Notes: generated from the letters alone by a model not told the origin. Counted from the first letter of the stretch, positions 53,212 through 62,675 are shown. The stretch is DNA of 64,000 nucleotides from Kocuria flava (GCF_001482365.1 NZ_CP013254.1:1488001-1552000), one strand, 5' to 3'. Numbers and translations: made by a program.

Positions 53212-53730
53212 ATGCGCTCCCTCGGATCCCCGACCCCGTCCGCCCCGGCCCGCGAGAACCGCACCGCCCTGTGGGGGACGGTGGTGGGCCTCGCCGTGCT
53301 CGTCGTGATCTTCGTCGTCGCCCTGCTCCGGGCCGCCGACGCGAACTCGGTGCTGGGCTGGGCCCTGGCGGGGATCGCCCTGGGCTGGCTCATGCTCGCC
53401 GTGTGGGTCGTGCTCATGGTCCGGCGCGCCGCGGCGTTCGGCCGCCGCCAGGTCGAGGAGGCCCGCGAGCAGCTGCGCGCCGAGCACGGCCGGGCACCGG
53501 CCGCGACGGCCTCCGGCCCGGCCGCCTCGATGCGCGACGAGAAGCTCTCGCACAGCTTCCAGATCGTCCTGGTCCAGTCCAAGGTCATCAAGCAGGAGCT
53601 CGACGGGCTGCCCGTCGGGAGCGCCGAGCGCGAGGCCCTCGACCGGGCGCTGGAGACCATCGACATCACCGCCGGCAACGGGATGAGCATGCTGCGCCAG
53701 GAGCCGCTGCACGGCACCGTCGTCGACTGA
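53212..53730 (+). CDS. Small two-helix membrane protein, unknown function
   Basis: A 172-residue protein with two transmembrane segments (LWGTVVGLAVLVVIFVVALL at about 22-41 and a second at about 51-72), then a cytoplasmic part with a charged helix (FGRRQVEEAREQLRAEHG) and SFQIVLVQSKVIKQELDGL. No domain recognised. Start at 53212 is preferred over the in-frame ATG at 53203, because the latter lies in the -10 box. Confidence 0.7.
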   Translation: MRSLGSPTPSAPARENRTALWGTVVGLAVLVVIFVVALLRAADANSVLGWALAGIALGWLMLAVWVVLMVRRAAAFGRRQVEEAREQLRAEHGRAPAATASGPAASMRDEKLSHSFQIVLVQSKVIKQELDGLPVGSAEREALDRALETIDITAGNGMSMLRQEPLHGTVVD

Positions 53731-53783
53731 CGCCCCACCCCTTCCCGTCCCGACCCCGACCCCCGAGAACAGGTGCCCCCCGC

Positions 53784-54620
53784 ATGACCCGCCCCGAGAA
53801 CTGCCTGCGCGTCGCCACCGTCAACGTCAACGGCATCCGCGCCGCCTACAAGCGCGGCATGGCCGACTGGCTCGCGCAGCGCGACGTCGACATCCTGTGC
53901 CTGCAGGAGGTCCGGGCCCCCGACGGGATCGTGCGCGGCCTGCTCGACGAGCAGGTCTGGGACGTCCACCACGCCGAGGCCGAGGACAAGGGCCGCGCCG
54001 GGGTGGCCACCGCCACCCGCCGCGACGCCCGCGGGGGCGCGCTGGTGCCGACCGCCCGGCGCGGGTCCATCGGCGTCGAGCACTTCGCCGCCTCCGGCCG
54101 CTGGGTCGAGACCGACCACGCCATGGCCGACGGCTCGACCCTCACCGTGGTCTCCGCCTACGTCCACTCCGGGGAGGTCGGCACCGTCCGCCAGGACGAC
54201 AAGTACCGCTTCCTCGAGGTCATGACCGAGCGGCTGCCCGAGCTCGCCCGCGAGGCCGACCACGTGCTCGTCGTCGGGGACCTCAACGTCGGTCACACCG
54301 AGCTCGACATCAAGAACTGGAAGGGCAACGTCAAGAACGCCGGGTTCCTCCCCGAGGAGCGCGCCTACTTCGACCGCTTCTTCGGGGAGCTCGGCTACAA
54401 GGACGTCGCCCGCGAGCTCGCCGGGCCGGTGCCGGGCCCCTACACGTGGTGGTCCTACCGGGGAAAGGCCTTCGACACCGACGCCGGCTGGCGGATCGAC
54501 TACCACATGGCCACCCCCGGGCTCGCCGCCCGCGCGGTCACGGCCGTCGTGGACCGTGCCGAGAGCTACGACACCCGCTTCTCCGACCACGCCCCCGTGG
54601 TCGTCGACTACCAGTTCTGA
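53784..54620 (+). CDS. xth: Exodeoxyribonuclease III (AP endonuclease)
   Basis: A 278-residue exonuclease III family enzyme for base-excision repair, cutting 5' of abasic sites. Conserved blocks are TVNVNGIRAAYKRG, LCLQEVRA (metal glutamate), VVGDLNVGHTELDIKNWKGN (Asp/Asn), and YDTRFSDHAPVVVDYQ with the catalytic SDH near the C terminus. Full length. ATG at 53784 has only a weak ribosome site; trpS follows after 26 bp and may be cotranscribed. Confidence 0.93.
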   Translation: MTRPENCLRVATVNVNGIRAAYKRGMADWLAQRDVDILCLQEVRAPDGIVRGLLDEQVWDVHHAEAEDKGRAGVATATRRDARGGALVPTARRGSIGVEHFAASGRWVETDHAMADGSTLTVVSAYVHSGEVGTVRQDDKYRFLEVMTERLPELAREADHVLVVGDLNVGHTELDIKNWKGNVKNAGFLPEERAYFDRFFGELGYKDVARELAGPVPGPYTWWSYRGKAFDTDAGWRIDYHMATPGLAARAVTAVVDRAESYDTRFSDHAPVVVDYQF

Positions 54621-54646
54621 TCCCGCCGACCGAAGGAACCCCGCCC

Positions 54647-55714
54647 GTGCGCACCGACCCCGCCCCGTTCGACGTCCCCACCCCCAGCGGCCGGCCCCGC
54701 GTGGTCTCGGGCGTCCAGCCCTCGGCGGACTCCCTGCACCTGGGCAACTACGTGGGGGCCGTGCGCAACTGGGTGCGGATGCAGGACGAGAACGAGTGCG
54801 TGTTCTTCGTCGCGGACCTGCACGCCGTGACGGTCGAGCAGGACCCCGCCACCCTGGCCCGGCGCACCCGGGTCACGGCCGCCCAGTACATCGCCGCCGG
54901 CATCGACCCCGAGCGCTCGACGCTGCTCGTGCAGTCCCACGTGCCCGAGCACGCGCAGCTCGCGTGGGCGCTGAACTGCATCACCGGCTTCGGCGAGGCC
55001 TCCCGGATGACCCAGTTCAAGGACAAGTCCGCGAAGCAGGGAGCCGACAACGCCACGGTCGGGCTCTTCGCCTACCCGGTGCTGATGGCCGCGGACATCC
55101 TCGTCTACCAGGCCCACGCGGTGCCGGTGGGGGAGGACCAGCGCCAGCACCTGGAGCTGACCCGCAACCTCGCCCAGCGCTTCAACACCCGCTTCGGCGA
55201 CACCTTCGTGGTGCCCGAGCCGAAGATCCTCGCCGAGACCGCCAAGGTCTACGACCTGCAGCAGCCCACGGCGAAGATGTCGAAGTCGGCGGCGAGCGAG
55301 AACGGCCTGATCCGCCTGCTGGACCCGGCGAAGAAGAACGCGAAGAAGATCAAGGCGGCCGTCACCGACGACGGCACCGAGATCCGCTTCGACCGGGAGG
55401 CCAAGCCGGGCGTGTCCAACCTGCTCACGATCTACTCCGCGCTCACCGGCCGCCCCGTGGACGAGATCGTCGCCGAGTACGAGGGCCGGATGTACGGGCA
55501 CCTGAAGGTCGGGCTCGCGGAGGTCGTCACCGAGGTGCTCACCCCCATCCAGCAGCGCGCCCAGGAGCTGCTCGACGACCCCGCCGAGCTGGACCGCATC
55601 CTCGCCCGGGGCGCGGAGAAGGGCCGGGAGGTCACCGCCGCGACGCTGTCGACGGTCTACGAGCGGATGGGCTTCCTGCCGCGCCTGGAGCACGCGGGGA
55701 CGCCCCTGGGCTAG
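54647..55714 (+). CDS. trpS: Tryptophanyl-tRNA synthetase
   Basis: A 355-residue class I synthetase. HLGN (the HIGH equivalent) at 31-34 and KMSKS at 210-214 are intact, with GVQPSADSLHLGNYVGAVRNW, EASRMTQFKDKSAKQ and VGEDQRQHLELTRNLAQRF in between. The GTG at 54647 follows GAAGGA. One trpS is enough; I see no regulator or resistance context. The stop TAG lies in a TAGGCT that may be the -10 of the next gene. Confidence 0.96.
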   Translation: MRTDPAPFDVPTPSGRPRVVSGVQPSADSLHLGNYVGAVRNWVRMQDENECVFFVADLHAVTVEQDPATLARRTRVTAAQYIAAGIDPERSTLLVQSHVPEHAQLAWALNCITGFGEASRMTQFKDKSAKQGADNATVGLFAYPVLMAADILVYQAHAVPVGEDQRQHLELTRNLAQRFNTRFGDTFVVPEPKILAETAKVYDLQQPTAKMSKSAASENGLIRLLDPAKKNAKKIKAAVTDDGTEIRFDREAKPGVSNLLTIYSALTGRPVDEIVAEYEGRMYGHLKVGLAEVVTEVLTPIQQRAQELLDDPAELDRILARGAEKGREVTAATLSTVYERMGFLPRLEHAGTPLG

Positions 55715-55741
55715 GCTGGGGGCCGTCCGTGAGGAGACGAG

Positions 55742-56305
55742 TTGAGCCGACCGCAGCAGTCACCGACCATCCGCCCGGGCCGGGTCTACGCCGGCGTGGT
55801 CATCGAGCTGCCCGAGCCCGTGGGGCGTGAGCTGCAGGACTGGCGCGCGTCCTTCGGCGACCCCGCCTCCTACGCGGTCCCCGCCCACATCACCCTCATG
55901 ATCGCCCCCCAGGACGCCTCCTGGGAGGACGTGGTCGAGCGCGTGCGCACGGTGGCCCGCGAGTGGGAGCCCTTCCGGGTCGAGATCGACGGGACCGGCA
56001 CGTTCCGCCCCGTCACCCCGGTCGTCTACCTGCGCATCGCCGAGGGCGCCGAGCAGTGCCGGGCGCTGCACGAGGCCCTGCACGGGGAGCGGCTGGTCTC
56101 CGCCTCGCCCTTCGCGTTCCACCCCCACGTCACCATCGCCCAGGCCGTCGAGGAGGAGGACCTCGACCGGGCCCAGCAGATGCTGCGCACCTACCGCGCC
56201 GGCTTCCTCGTGGACCGGATCGGCCTCTACGAGCTCGACGCCGACGGGACGTGGCGGACCCGCGAGGAGATCCCGTTCGCGAACGGCGGGCGCGGGCGGG
56301 CCTGA
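55742..56305 (+). CDS. 2'-5' RNA ligase family (2H phosphoesterase-like) protein
   Basis: A 187-residue protein with both histidine motifs of the 2H superfamily: HITLMI at about 51 and HVTIAQ at about 129. Members hydrolyse cyclic phosphodiesters such as 2',3'-cyclic nucleotides or ADP-ribose cyclic phosphate. The start is TTG at 55742 with GAGGAGA upstream, an unusual codon here but the only one with a ribosome site. A TAGGCT -10 lies at 55712-55717. The YihY gene follows after 5 bp. Confidence 0.88.
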   Translation: MSRPQQSPTIRPGRVYAGVVIELPEPVGRELQDWRASFGDPASYAVPAHITLMIAPQDASWEDVVERVRTVAREWEPFRVEIDGTGTFRPVTPVVYLRIAEGAEQCRALHEALHGERLVSASPFAFHPHVTIAQAVEEEDLDRAQQMLRTYRAGFLVDRIGLYELDADGTWRTREEIPFANGGRGRA

Positions 56306-56310
56306 GCCCG

Positions 56311-57423
56311 GTGGCCAGCACCCGCGCCCGGCCGCGACCGGGGCCCGCCCCGCCGATGCCGCCGCGGGCCCTGGACCGCCACGGTCTGCGCGTGGAGGCC
56401 CTGCGCCGGCGGGCGCTGCTGCGCGAGCACCGCGCCGCCGGGGCCGGGCCGGGGGCCCTCGCCGGGTCCGTGCTGGCGGTGGTGCTGGCCGAGCTCTTCC
56501 GCCGCCACCCGGTCCGGGTGGGGCTGCACTACCTCTTCCACGGCGGTCCGCTGATGGCCGCGGGGCTGTCCTTCGTGCTGATCTTCGCCTCCACGGCGCT
56601 GCTCGTGGTCGGCTTCTCGGCGATCGGCGTGTTCCTCGGCAACGACCCCCAGGTGCGCGGGGCCGTGGTCGCCGCCGTCACCGCGCGGGTGCCCGGCCTG
56701 CTCGACACGGGGCAGGGCGGGATCATCCCCCTGCGCCTGCTCGAGGACTCCCGGCCCTTCACCCTGGCGACCGTCATCGGCACGGGCGTGCTCCTCTTCT
56801 CGGGCTGGCGCTGGGTCTCCGGGGTCCGGCTGGCCTTCCGGCGGCTCTTCGAGGTGCCCCCGGCGCAGGGGATGCCCGTGGCCGCCGTGCCGCGGGACCT
56901 GCTCGGGCTGGGCACGCTCGGGGTGCTGCTGGCGCTGTCGGTCGTGGCCAACGGCGCGGCCTCGGGGTTCCTGGGCTTCGTGCTGGACCTCACCGGCGAG
57001 CTCGGGTGGGGCAGCGGCCCGGAGTGGCTGCGCACGGGGCTGACGTGGGCGCTGTCCACCGTGGTCGTGATCGTGCTCGACGCCCTGTTCGCGCTCGAGC
57101 TCGTGCGCGGGGTCGCGGGGCTGCGCCTGTCCCGCCCGGCGCTGCTGGCGACCGTGGCCGCCGCCGCGGCCGGCAACTTCGCGCTGCGCGTGCTGGGCGG
57201 CACGGTGATCGCCGGGTTCACCGCCAACCCCTACCTGCTCTCGGTCGCCCTCGTGGTCGGGGTGCTCGTGTGGTTCTACCTCTTCAGCCAGGTGCTGCTG
57301 CTCTCCGCCGCCCTGGGGGCGGTCGTGCAGGCCGACGGGCACGGCGGGCGCGTCCAGCCCGCCGGGGAGCCGGTCGAGCTCGTCGTCCGGCCCGCGCGCG
57401 TCCCGCAGGACCCCTCCGCCTGA
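56311..57423 (+). CDS. YihY/BrkB-family inner-membrane protein
   Basis: A 370-residue membrane protein of the YihY/virulence factor BrkB family. An Arg/Pro-rich head of about 45 residues precedes six or so hydrophobic segments, with HYLFHGGPLMAAGLSFVLIF as the first, LGFVLDLTGELGWGSGPEWL, and FYLFSQVLLLSAALGAVVQA (the FxYxSxxILLxGAE-like family motif, here ending A-A instead of A-E) near the end. GTG at 56311 assumed, 5 bp after the previous stop; ATG at 56356 is an alternative. Function unknown. Confidence 0.82.
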   Translation: MASTRARPRPGPAPPMPPRALDRHGLRVEALRRRALLREHRAAGAGPGALAGSVLAVVLAELFRRHPVRVGLHYLFHGGPLMAAGLSFVLIFASTALLVVGFSAIGVFLGNDPQVRGAVVAAVTARVPGLLDTGQGGIIPLRLLEDSRPFTLATVIGTGVLLFSGWRWVSGVRLAFRRLFEVPPAQGMPVAAVPRDLLGLGTLGVLLALSVVANGAASGFLGFVLDLTGELGWGSGPEWLRTGLTWALSTVVVIVLDALFALELVRGVAGLRLSRPALLATVAAAAAGNFALRVLGGTVIAGFTANPYLLSVALVVGVLVWFYLFSQVLLLSAALGAVVQADGHGGRVQPAGEPVELVVRPARVPQDPSA

Positions 57424-57521
57424 GCCGCCGGGACCCCGGGCCGCAGGAGGACTGCGCCACGGTCCGGCGGGCAGGACCGCCGGGCACCGGCGGAGCGCGG
57501 CGGGGGAGGGGGCGGGAACGA

Positions 57522-57561
57522 CGGCGGCCCGTCCCCCGCCGCAGCGGGGAACGGGCCGCCG
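57522..57561 (-). terminator. Terminator of the sdh operon
   Basis: 18-bp stem with one mismatch (arm starts CGGCGGCCCGT) and a CGCA loop, 18 bp beyond the sdhB stop. Confidence 0.75.
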
Positions 57562-57578
57562 AGGGCTCCGGACACGGC

Positions 57579-58550
57579 TCACATGGAGCGGGAGAGGATC
57601 GCGTTCTTCACCTCGGCGATGGCCTTCGTGATCTGGATCCCGCGGGGGCAGGCCTCGGTGCAGTTGAAGGTCGTGCGGCAGCGCCAGACGCCCTCCTTGT
57701 CGTTGAGGATCTCCAGGCGCAGGTCCCCGGCGTCGTCGCGGGAGTCGAAGATGAACCGGTGGGCGTTGACGATCGCCGCCGGGCCGAAGTACTGCCCGTC
57801 CGTCCAGAACACGGGGCACGAGGAGGTGCACGCCGCGCACAGGATGCACTTGGTGGTGTCGTCGAAGCGGGCCCGGTCCTCCTGGGACTGGAAGCGCTCG
57901 TAGGTGGGCTCGTTGCCGCCGGCCACGAGGAAGGGCATGATCTCGCGGTAGGACTGGAAGAACGGCTCCATGTCCACGATCAGGTCCTTCTCGCACGGCA
58001 GGCCCTTGATGGGCTCCACGGTGACGGGCTTGGACAGGTCGAGGTCCTTCAGCAGCACCTTGCAGGCGAGCCGGTTCTGGCCGTTGATGCGCATCGCGTC
58101 CGAGCCGCACACGCCGTGGGCGCAGGAGCGGCGGAAGGACAGCGAGCCGTCGATCTCCCACTTGACCTTGTGCAGGGCGTCCAGCACGCGGTCGGTGCCG
58201 TACATGGTGAGCTTGAACTCGTCCCAGCGCACCTCGTCGGAGAGCTCCGGGTTGTAGCGGCGCACCTGCAGGGTGAGCTCGAAGGTCGGGATCTCGGCCC
58301 GGCCCTCCTCCTCCTGCACGTCCGTGCGGGCCGCGGGGGCGCCGGCCTCGGCGTGGGCCGCGGCCGGGTCGGACCCGTCCCCGGCGCCCTCGGCGTCGCG
58401 GGCGTCGACGGCGGGGGAGTCGGCGTCGGTCTTGTAGCCGGCGCGGTCGTCCTGCTCGTGCCCCGGGGCGTGGCCGTGCTCGGGAGCGCGGTCCTGCGGA
58501 TCGTTCGTGCGGCCGTCCTCGGGCCGGTCGGGGTTCTGTGCGGTGGACAT
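57579..58550 (-). CDS. sdhB: Succinate dehydrogenase iron-sulfur subunit
   Basis: A 323-residue subunit, about 70-85 longer than usual. The [2Fe-2S] ligands are in SCAHGVCGSDAMRING and C163; the other clusters use CILCAACTSSCP and CTEACPRGI. It passes electrons from SdhA to the membrane quinone. The first 85 residues form an acidic, His/Asp-rich, disordered-looking extension before IPTFELTLQVRRY. ATG at 58550 overlaps the sdhA stop (TGATG). No better internal start has a ribosome site, so the extension is probably real. Confidence 0.95.
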   Translation of the reverse strand: MSTAQNPDRPEDGRTNDPQDRAPEHGHAPGHEQDDRAGYKTDADSPAVDARDAEGAGDGSDPAAAHAEAGAPAARTDVQEEEGRAEIPTFELTLQVRRYNPELSDEVRWDEFKLTMYGTDRVLDALHKVKWEIDGSLSFRRSCAHGVCGSDAMRINGQNRLACKVLLKDLDLSKPVTVEPIKGLPCEKDLIVDMEPFFQSYREIMPFLVAGGNEPTYERFQSQEDRARFDDTTKCILCAACTSSCPVFWTDGQYFGPAAIVNAHRFIFDSRDDAGDLRLEILNDKEGVWRCRTTFNCTEACPRGIQITKAIAEVKNAILSRSM

Positions 58551-60301
58551 CAGTACTTACGCTCCATCGGCTCGTAGCGGGTGAAGATCACGGGCTTCGT
58601 CTCCTGGCGGATCCCGGCGGTCGGCGAGGACGGGTCGAGGTAGACCATCGAGTGGGCCATGAACCGCTCGTCGTCGCGCTCGGGGAAGTCCTCGCGGAAG
58701 TGCCCGCCGCGGGACTCCTCGCGGTGCAGGGCGGCGACGGTCATGACCTTCGCCAGCTGCAGCAGGAAGCCCAGCTCCACGGCCTCCAGCAGGTCCAGGT
58801 TGAAGCGCTTGCCCTTGTCCTGGATCGAGATGTTGGCGTAGCGGGCCTCGAGGGCGGCGATGTCGTCCAGCGCCGCCTGCAGGGTCTCGGCGGTGCGGAA
58901 CACCTGGACGTTGAGGTCCATGGTGTCCTGCAGGTCCTTGCGGATCGCCGCGACCTTCTCGGTGCCGGTGCCGCTGCGCGCGTTGTCGAGCAGCGCCACG
59001 GTGGAGTCCAGGGCGGTGTCCGGGACCGGGACGAAGTCGGCGCGCTGGGCGTACTCGGCGGCGTAGATCCCGGCGCGCTTGCCGAAGACGTTGATGTCCA
59101 GCAGCGAGTTGGTGCCCAGGCGGTTGGAGCCGTGCACCGACACGCAGGCGACCTCGCCGGCCGCGTACAGGCCCGGGACCACGGTCTCGTTGTCGGCGAG
59201 CACCTCGGCCTTGATGTTGGTCGGGATCCCGCCCATGACGTAGTGGCAGGTCGGGAACACCGGCACCGGCTCCGTGTAGGGCTCCACGCCCAGGTAGGTG
59301 CGGGCGAACTCGGTGATGTCCGGCAGCTTCGCGTCGATGTGCGCGGGCTCCAGGTGGGTGAGGTCCAGCAGGACGTAGTCCTTGTTGGGCCCGGCGCCGC
59401 GGCCCTCGCGCACCTCGTTGGCCATCGAGCGGGCCACGATGTCGCGCGGGGCGAGGTCCTTGATGGTCGGGGCGTAGCGCTCCATGAACCGCTCGCCGTC
59501 GGCGTTGCGCAGGATCCCGCCCTCACCGCGGGCGGCCTCGGAGACGAGGATGCCCAGGCCGGCCAGGCCGGTCGGGTGGAACTGTATGAACTCCATGTCC
59601 TCCAGCGGAAGGCCGTTGCGGAAGGCGATGGCCATGCCGTCGCCGGTGAGCGTGTGGGCGTTGGAGGTGGTCTTGAAGACCTTGCCCGCGCCGCCGGAGG
59701 CGAAGACCACGGACTTGGCCTGGAAGACGTGCAGCTCGCCGGTGGCCAGCTCGTAGGCCACGGCCCCGGCCACGCGGCGGACGCCGTCGACCTCGGTCAT
59801 GACCAGGTCCAGGACGTAGAACTCGTTGAAGAACTCGACGTTGTGCTTGATGCAGTTCTGGTAGAGCGTCTGGAGGATCATGTGACCGGTGCGGTCCGCG
59901 GCGTAGCAGGCCCGGCGCACGGGCGCCTTGCCGTGGTCGCGGGTGTGCCCGCCGAAGCGGCGCTGGTCGATCTTGCCCTCGGGGGTGCGGTTGAAGGGCA
60001 GGCCCATCTTCTCCAGGTCCAGGACGGCGTCGATGGCCTCCTTGGCCATCACCTCCGCGGCGTCCTGGTCGACCAGGTAGTCACCGCCCTTGATGGTGTC
60101 GAAGGTGTGCCACTCCCAGTTGTCCTCCTCGACGTTGGCCAGGGCCGCGCACATGCCGCCCTGCGCCGCGCCGGTGTGGGACCGGGTGGGGTACAGCTTG
60201 GTCAGTACGGCAGTGCGGGCGCGCTGACCGGCTTCGATGGCGGCGCGCATACCGGCACCACCGGCGCCGATGATGACCACGTCGTACTTGTGAACCTGCA
60301 T
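58550..60301 (-). CDS. sdhA: Succinate dehydrogenase flavoprotein subunit
   Basis: A 583-residue FAD subunit. The FAD dinucleotide motif GAGGAG is at 12-17 and the covalent-FAD histidine H42 is in RSHTGAAQGG. The substrate and active-site segments FHPTGL, EAARGEGGILRN and GSNRLGTNSLLDI are intact. ATG at 60301 follows a modest GAAAGAA site. Third gene of sdhCDAB, 113 bp after sdhD. Confidence 0.97.
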   Translation of the reverse strand: MQVHKYDVVIIGAGGAGMRAAIEAGQRARTAVLTKLYPTRSHTGAAQGGMCAALANVEEDNWEWHTFDTIKGGDYLVDQDAAEVMAKEAIDAVLDLEKMGLPFNRTPEGKIDQRRFGGHTRDHGKAPVRRACYAADRTGHMILQTLYQNCIKHNVEFFNEFYVLDLVMTEVDGVRRVAGAVAYELATGELHVFQAKSVVFASGGAGKVFKTTSNAHTLTGDGMAIAFRNGLPLEDMEFIQFHPTGLAGLGILVSEAARGEGGILRNADGERFMERYAPTIKDLAPRDIVARSMANEVREGRGAGPNKDYVLLDLTHLEPAHIDAKLPDITEFARTYLGVEPYTEPVPVFPTCHYVMGGIPTNIKAEVLADNETVVPGLYAAGEVACVSVHGSNRLGTNSLLDINVFGKRAGIYAAEYAQRADFVPVPDTALDSTVALLDNARSGTGTEKVAAIRKDLQDTMDLNVQVFRTAETLQAALDDIAALEARYANISIQDKGKRFNLDLLEAVELGFLLQLAKVMTVAALHREESRGGHFREDFPERDDERFMAHSMVYLDPSSPTAGIRQETKPVIFTRYEPMERKY

Positions 60302-60414
60302 ACCGGAATGTTCTTTCTTCTCGAGTGTTTCTCAGCAGTTCTGCGTGCGCCGCGCGGTCGTCGTCGACCCGGCGGCGGGCGGCCCGTCCGTCGGGACGGG
60401 CCGCGCCGGAGGCC

Positions 60415-60903
60415 TCAGCCCGCGGTGCAGAAGGACGCCAGGAGGGCGGGGTCCGCGCCGGTCGGGCAGGGCTCGAAGGTGAAGATCACCAGGGTGCCGA
60501 GCAGGATCACGAAGGCGGAGGTCACGGCGAGCAGCACCTTGAGCCAGAAGCGGGTGCGGTCGCGCTCGGCGTAGTCGTCGATGATCACGCGCAGGCCGTT
60601 GGTGCCGTGCAGCATCGCGAGCCACAGCAGGACCATGTCGAAGACCTGCCAGAAGGGGCTGGCCCACTTGCCGGCCACGAAGGCGAAGTCCACGGCGTGG
60701 ACGCCGCCCTCCTCGACCAGCAGGTTGACGTAGAGGTGGATGAACACGAGCGCCAGCAGCACCGCGCCGGACAGGCGCATGAACAGCCACGCGTACATCT
60801 CGAAGTTGTTGCGCTTGGTGGAGGAGCGGTTGTACTTGACGCCGTCGACCTCCAGGTCCTTGCTGCGCGGGACGGCGATGCGGGCCTTGATCGGAGTGCT
60901 CAT
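60415..60903 (-). CDS. sdhD: Succinate dehydrogenase hydrophobic membrane anchor
   Basis: A 162-residue anchor subunit with three transmembrane helices (AWLFMRLSGAVLLALVFIHL, MVLLWLAMLHGTNGLRVII, and FWLKVLLAVTSAFVILLGTL). Histidines in the first and second helices are the likely heme and quinone contacts. A 45-residue soluble N terminus precedes them. ATG at 60903, 5 bp after the sdhC stop. Part of sdhCDAB. Confidence 0.93.
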   Translation of the reverse strand: MSTPIKARIAVPRSKDLEVDGVKYNRSSTKRNNFEMYAWLFMRLSGAVLLALVFIHLYVNLLVEEGGVHAVDFAFVAGKWASPFWQVFDMVLLWLAMLHGTNGLRVIIDDYAERDRTRFWLKVLLAVTSAFVILLGTLVIFTFEPCPTGADPALLASFCTAG

Positions 60904-60908
60904 GCGGT

Positions 60909-61289
60909 TCAACCCCCGAAGACGTTGGAGAGGTGGCGGACGAGGAAGGGGATCATGACGACGAGCCACAGGCCCAGCACGCCCCACAGCAGCTGCTTCT
61001 GGTAGCGGGTGCCGTGCTTCCAGAAGTCGATCAGGATGATGCGCAGGCCGTTGAAGGCGTGGTACACGATCGCGGCGACGAGGCCGGCCTCGCCCAGGCC
61101 CATGACCGGGTTCTTGTAGGTCTCCATGACCGCGTTGTAGGCCTCGGGCGAGACCCGCACGAGCGCGGTGTCCAGGACGTGGACCAGGAGAAAGAAGAAG
61201 ATGGCCACGCCGGTGATGCGGTGGGCGACCCAGGACCACTGGCCGTGGGCCTGGCCCCTGTACAGGGTGCCCTTGGATGTCTTCGCCAC
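60909..61289 (-). CDS. sdhC: Succinate dehydrogenase cytochrome b556 subunit
   Basis: A 126-residue first anchor subunit with three helices (WVAHRITGVAIFFFLLVHVL; AGLVAAIVYHAFNGLRIILI; and QLLWGVLGLWLVVMIPFLV). The SdhC signature HRITG and the histidine in VYHAFNGLR (heme ligand) are present. GTG at 61289 has GGGAGG 8 nt upstream and is preferred over earlier in-frame codons. First gene of the sdhCDAB operon. Confidence 0.93.
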   Translation of the reverse strand: MAKTSKGTLYRGQAHGQWSWVAHRITGVAIFFFLLVHVLDTALVRVSPEAYNAVMETYKNPVMGLGEAGLVAAIVYHAFNGLRIILIDFWKHGTRYQKQLLWGVLGLWLVVMIPFLVRHLSNVFGG

Positions 61290-61508
61290 TGAAAAACCTC
61301 CCTGAGTCGCTCGTCGTCGTGCGCCTGGTGGTACCGGGGAATTCGCACGGTGCACGGCGGGAGCGGAGCCCTTCCGGGCCTGTGTCGGATATTGCGCGAG
61401 TTCCGTTCCACGATACCAGCGCCCTGGCAGTTTGCTGACAGCCTGTCCCGCGCCGCGTGCAGGACGCCCGCCCCGTGCCCGCGGGGCGGGGACGGGCCCG
61501 CGCGCCGA

Positions 61509-61514
61509 TACAGT
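61509..61514 (+). promoter_or_regulatory. Leaderless -10 box TACAGT
   Basis: TACAGT, 7 nt from the GTG at 61522. Confidence 0.45.
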
Positions 61515-61521
61515 GGGGGCC

Positions 61522-62637
61522 GTGACCACCCCGATCGAGCACTTCCACCCCTTCGTCCCCGCCGGCGGCGTCGGCTCCCGGCTGTGGCCGCTCTCGCGCG
61601 CGGACGCCCCCAAGTTCCTGCTGGACCTCACCGGTTCGGGCTCCTCCCTGCTGCGGGCCACCTACGACCGGCTCGCGCCGCTGAGCGGCGGGCGCGTCAT
61701 GGTCGTGACCGGGCGCACGCACGCGCCGGCGGTCTCGGCCCAGCTGCCGGAGCTCGCGGCCGCGGACCTCGTGCTGGAGCCCTCGCCCAAGGACTCCGCG
61801 GCCGCGATCGGGCTCGCCTGCATGCTCCTGCTGCGCCGGGACCCCGAGGCGATCGTCGGGTCCTTCGCCGCCGACCACGTCATCCAGCCCGCCGCCGCCT
61901 TCCAGGAGGTCGTGCGCGAGGCCGTGGCCGCGGCCGCCTCCGGGCGGATCGTGACGATCGGCATCCCCCCGACCTCGCCCGCGACCGGCTTCGGCTACAT
62001 CCGCGCCGGCGCGCCCCTGGGCCTGGAGGCCGCCCCGCACGCCCTGCAGGTCGAGGAGTTCGTGGAGAAGCCCGACGAGGAGACCGCCCGCGCCTACGTG
62101 GCCGGCGGCGACTACACCTGGAACGCCGGGATGTTCGTGGCCCCCGCCGCCCTGCTGCTGGCCCACCTCCGGCGGAGCGAGCCCGAGCTGCACGCCGGGC
62201 TCGCCGAGATCGCCGACGCGTGGGGCACCCTCGCCCAGGACGAGGTCGTGGACCGCGTCTGGCCGGGCCTGCCCAAGACCGCGATCGACTACGCCGTGGC
62301 CGAGCCGGCCGCGGCCGCCGGGGACGTGGCGATGGTCCCGGCGACCTTCACGTGGGACGACGTCGGGGACTTCGCGGCCATCCACCGGCTGAACCGGGTG
62401 GACCCGGCCGGGGACTCCGACGTCGCGGTGCTCGGGGAGAACACCCGGGTGCTCGCCGACGCGTCCTCCGGCGTCGTCGTCTCGGACACGGGCCGGCTGG
62501 TCGCGCTGATCGGGGTCGAGGACATCGTCGTCGTCGACACGCCCGACGCCCTGCTGGTGACCACGCGCGAGCACGCCCAGCGGGTCAAGGACGCCGTGAA
62601 CTCGCTCAAGCGCAGCGGCGACACCGACGTCCTCTGA
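61522..62637 (+). CDS. manC: Mannose-1-phosphate guanylyltransferase
   Basis: A 371-residue nucleotidyltransferase making GDP-mannose from mannose 1-phosphate and GTP. The N-terminal loop GGVGSRLWPLSRADAPKFL matches the family G-x-G-T-R-L-W-P-L-S-R pattern with Thr replaced by Ser, followed by FAADHVI and VEEFVEKPDEETA (sugar-binding EKP) and NAGMFV. GDP-mannose feeds mannosyltransferases such as the GT4 enzyme at 32604. GTG at 61522 is leaderless. Divergent from sdhC. Confidence 0.92.
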   Translation: MTTPIEHFHPFVPAGGVGSRLWPLSRADAPKFLLDLTGSGSSLLRATYDRLAPLSGGRVMVVTGRTHAPAVSAQLPELAAADLVLEPSPKDSAAAIGLACMLLLRRDPEAIVGSFAADHVIQPAAAFQEVVREAVAAAASGRIVTIGIPPTSPATGFGYIRAGAPLGLEAAPHALQVEEFVEKPDEETARAYVAGGDYTWNAGMFVAPAALLLAHLRRSEPELHAGLAEIADAWGTLAQDEVVDRVWPGLPKTAIDYAVAEPAAAAGDVAMVPATFTWDDVGDFAAIHRLNRVDPAGDSDVAVLGENTRVLADASSGVVVSDTGRLVALIGVEDIVVVDTPDALLVTTREHAQRVKDAVNSLKRSGDTDVL

Positions 62638-62675
62638 GGCGCCCCGGCCCGCCCGGGAGCGCCCGCCGCCGGGAG

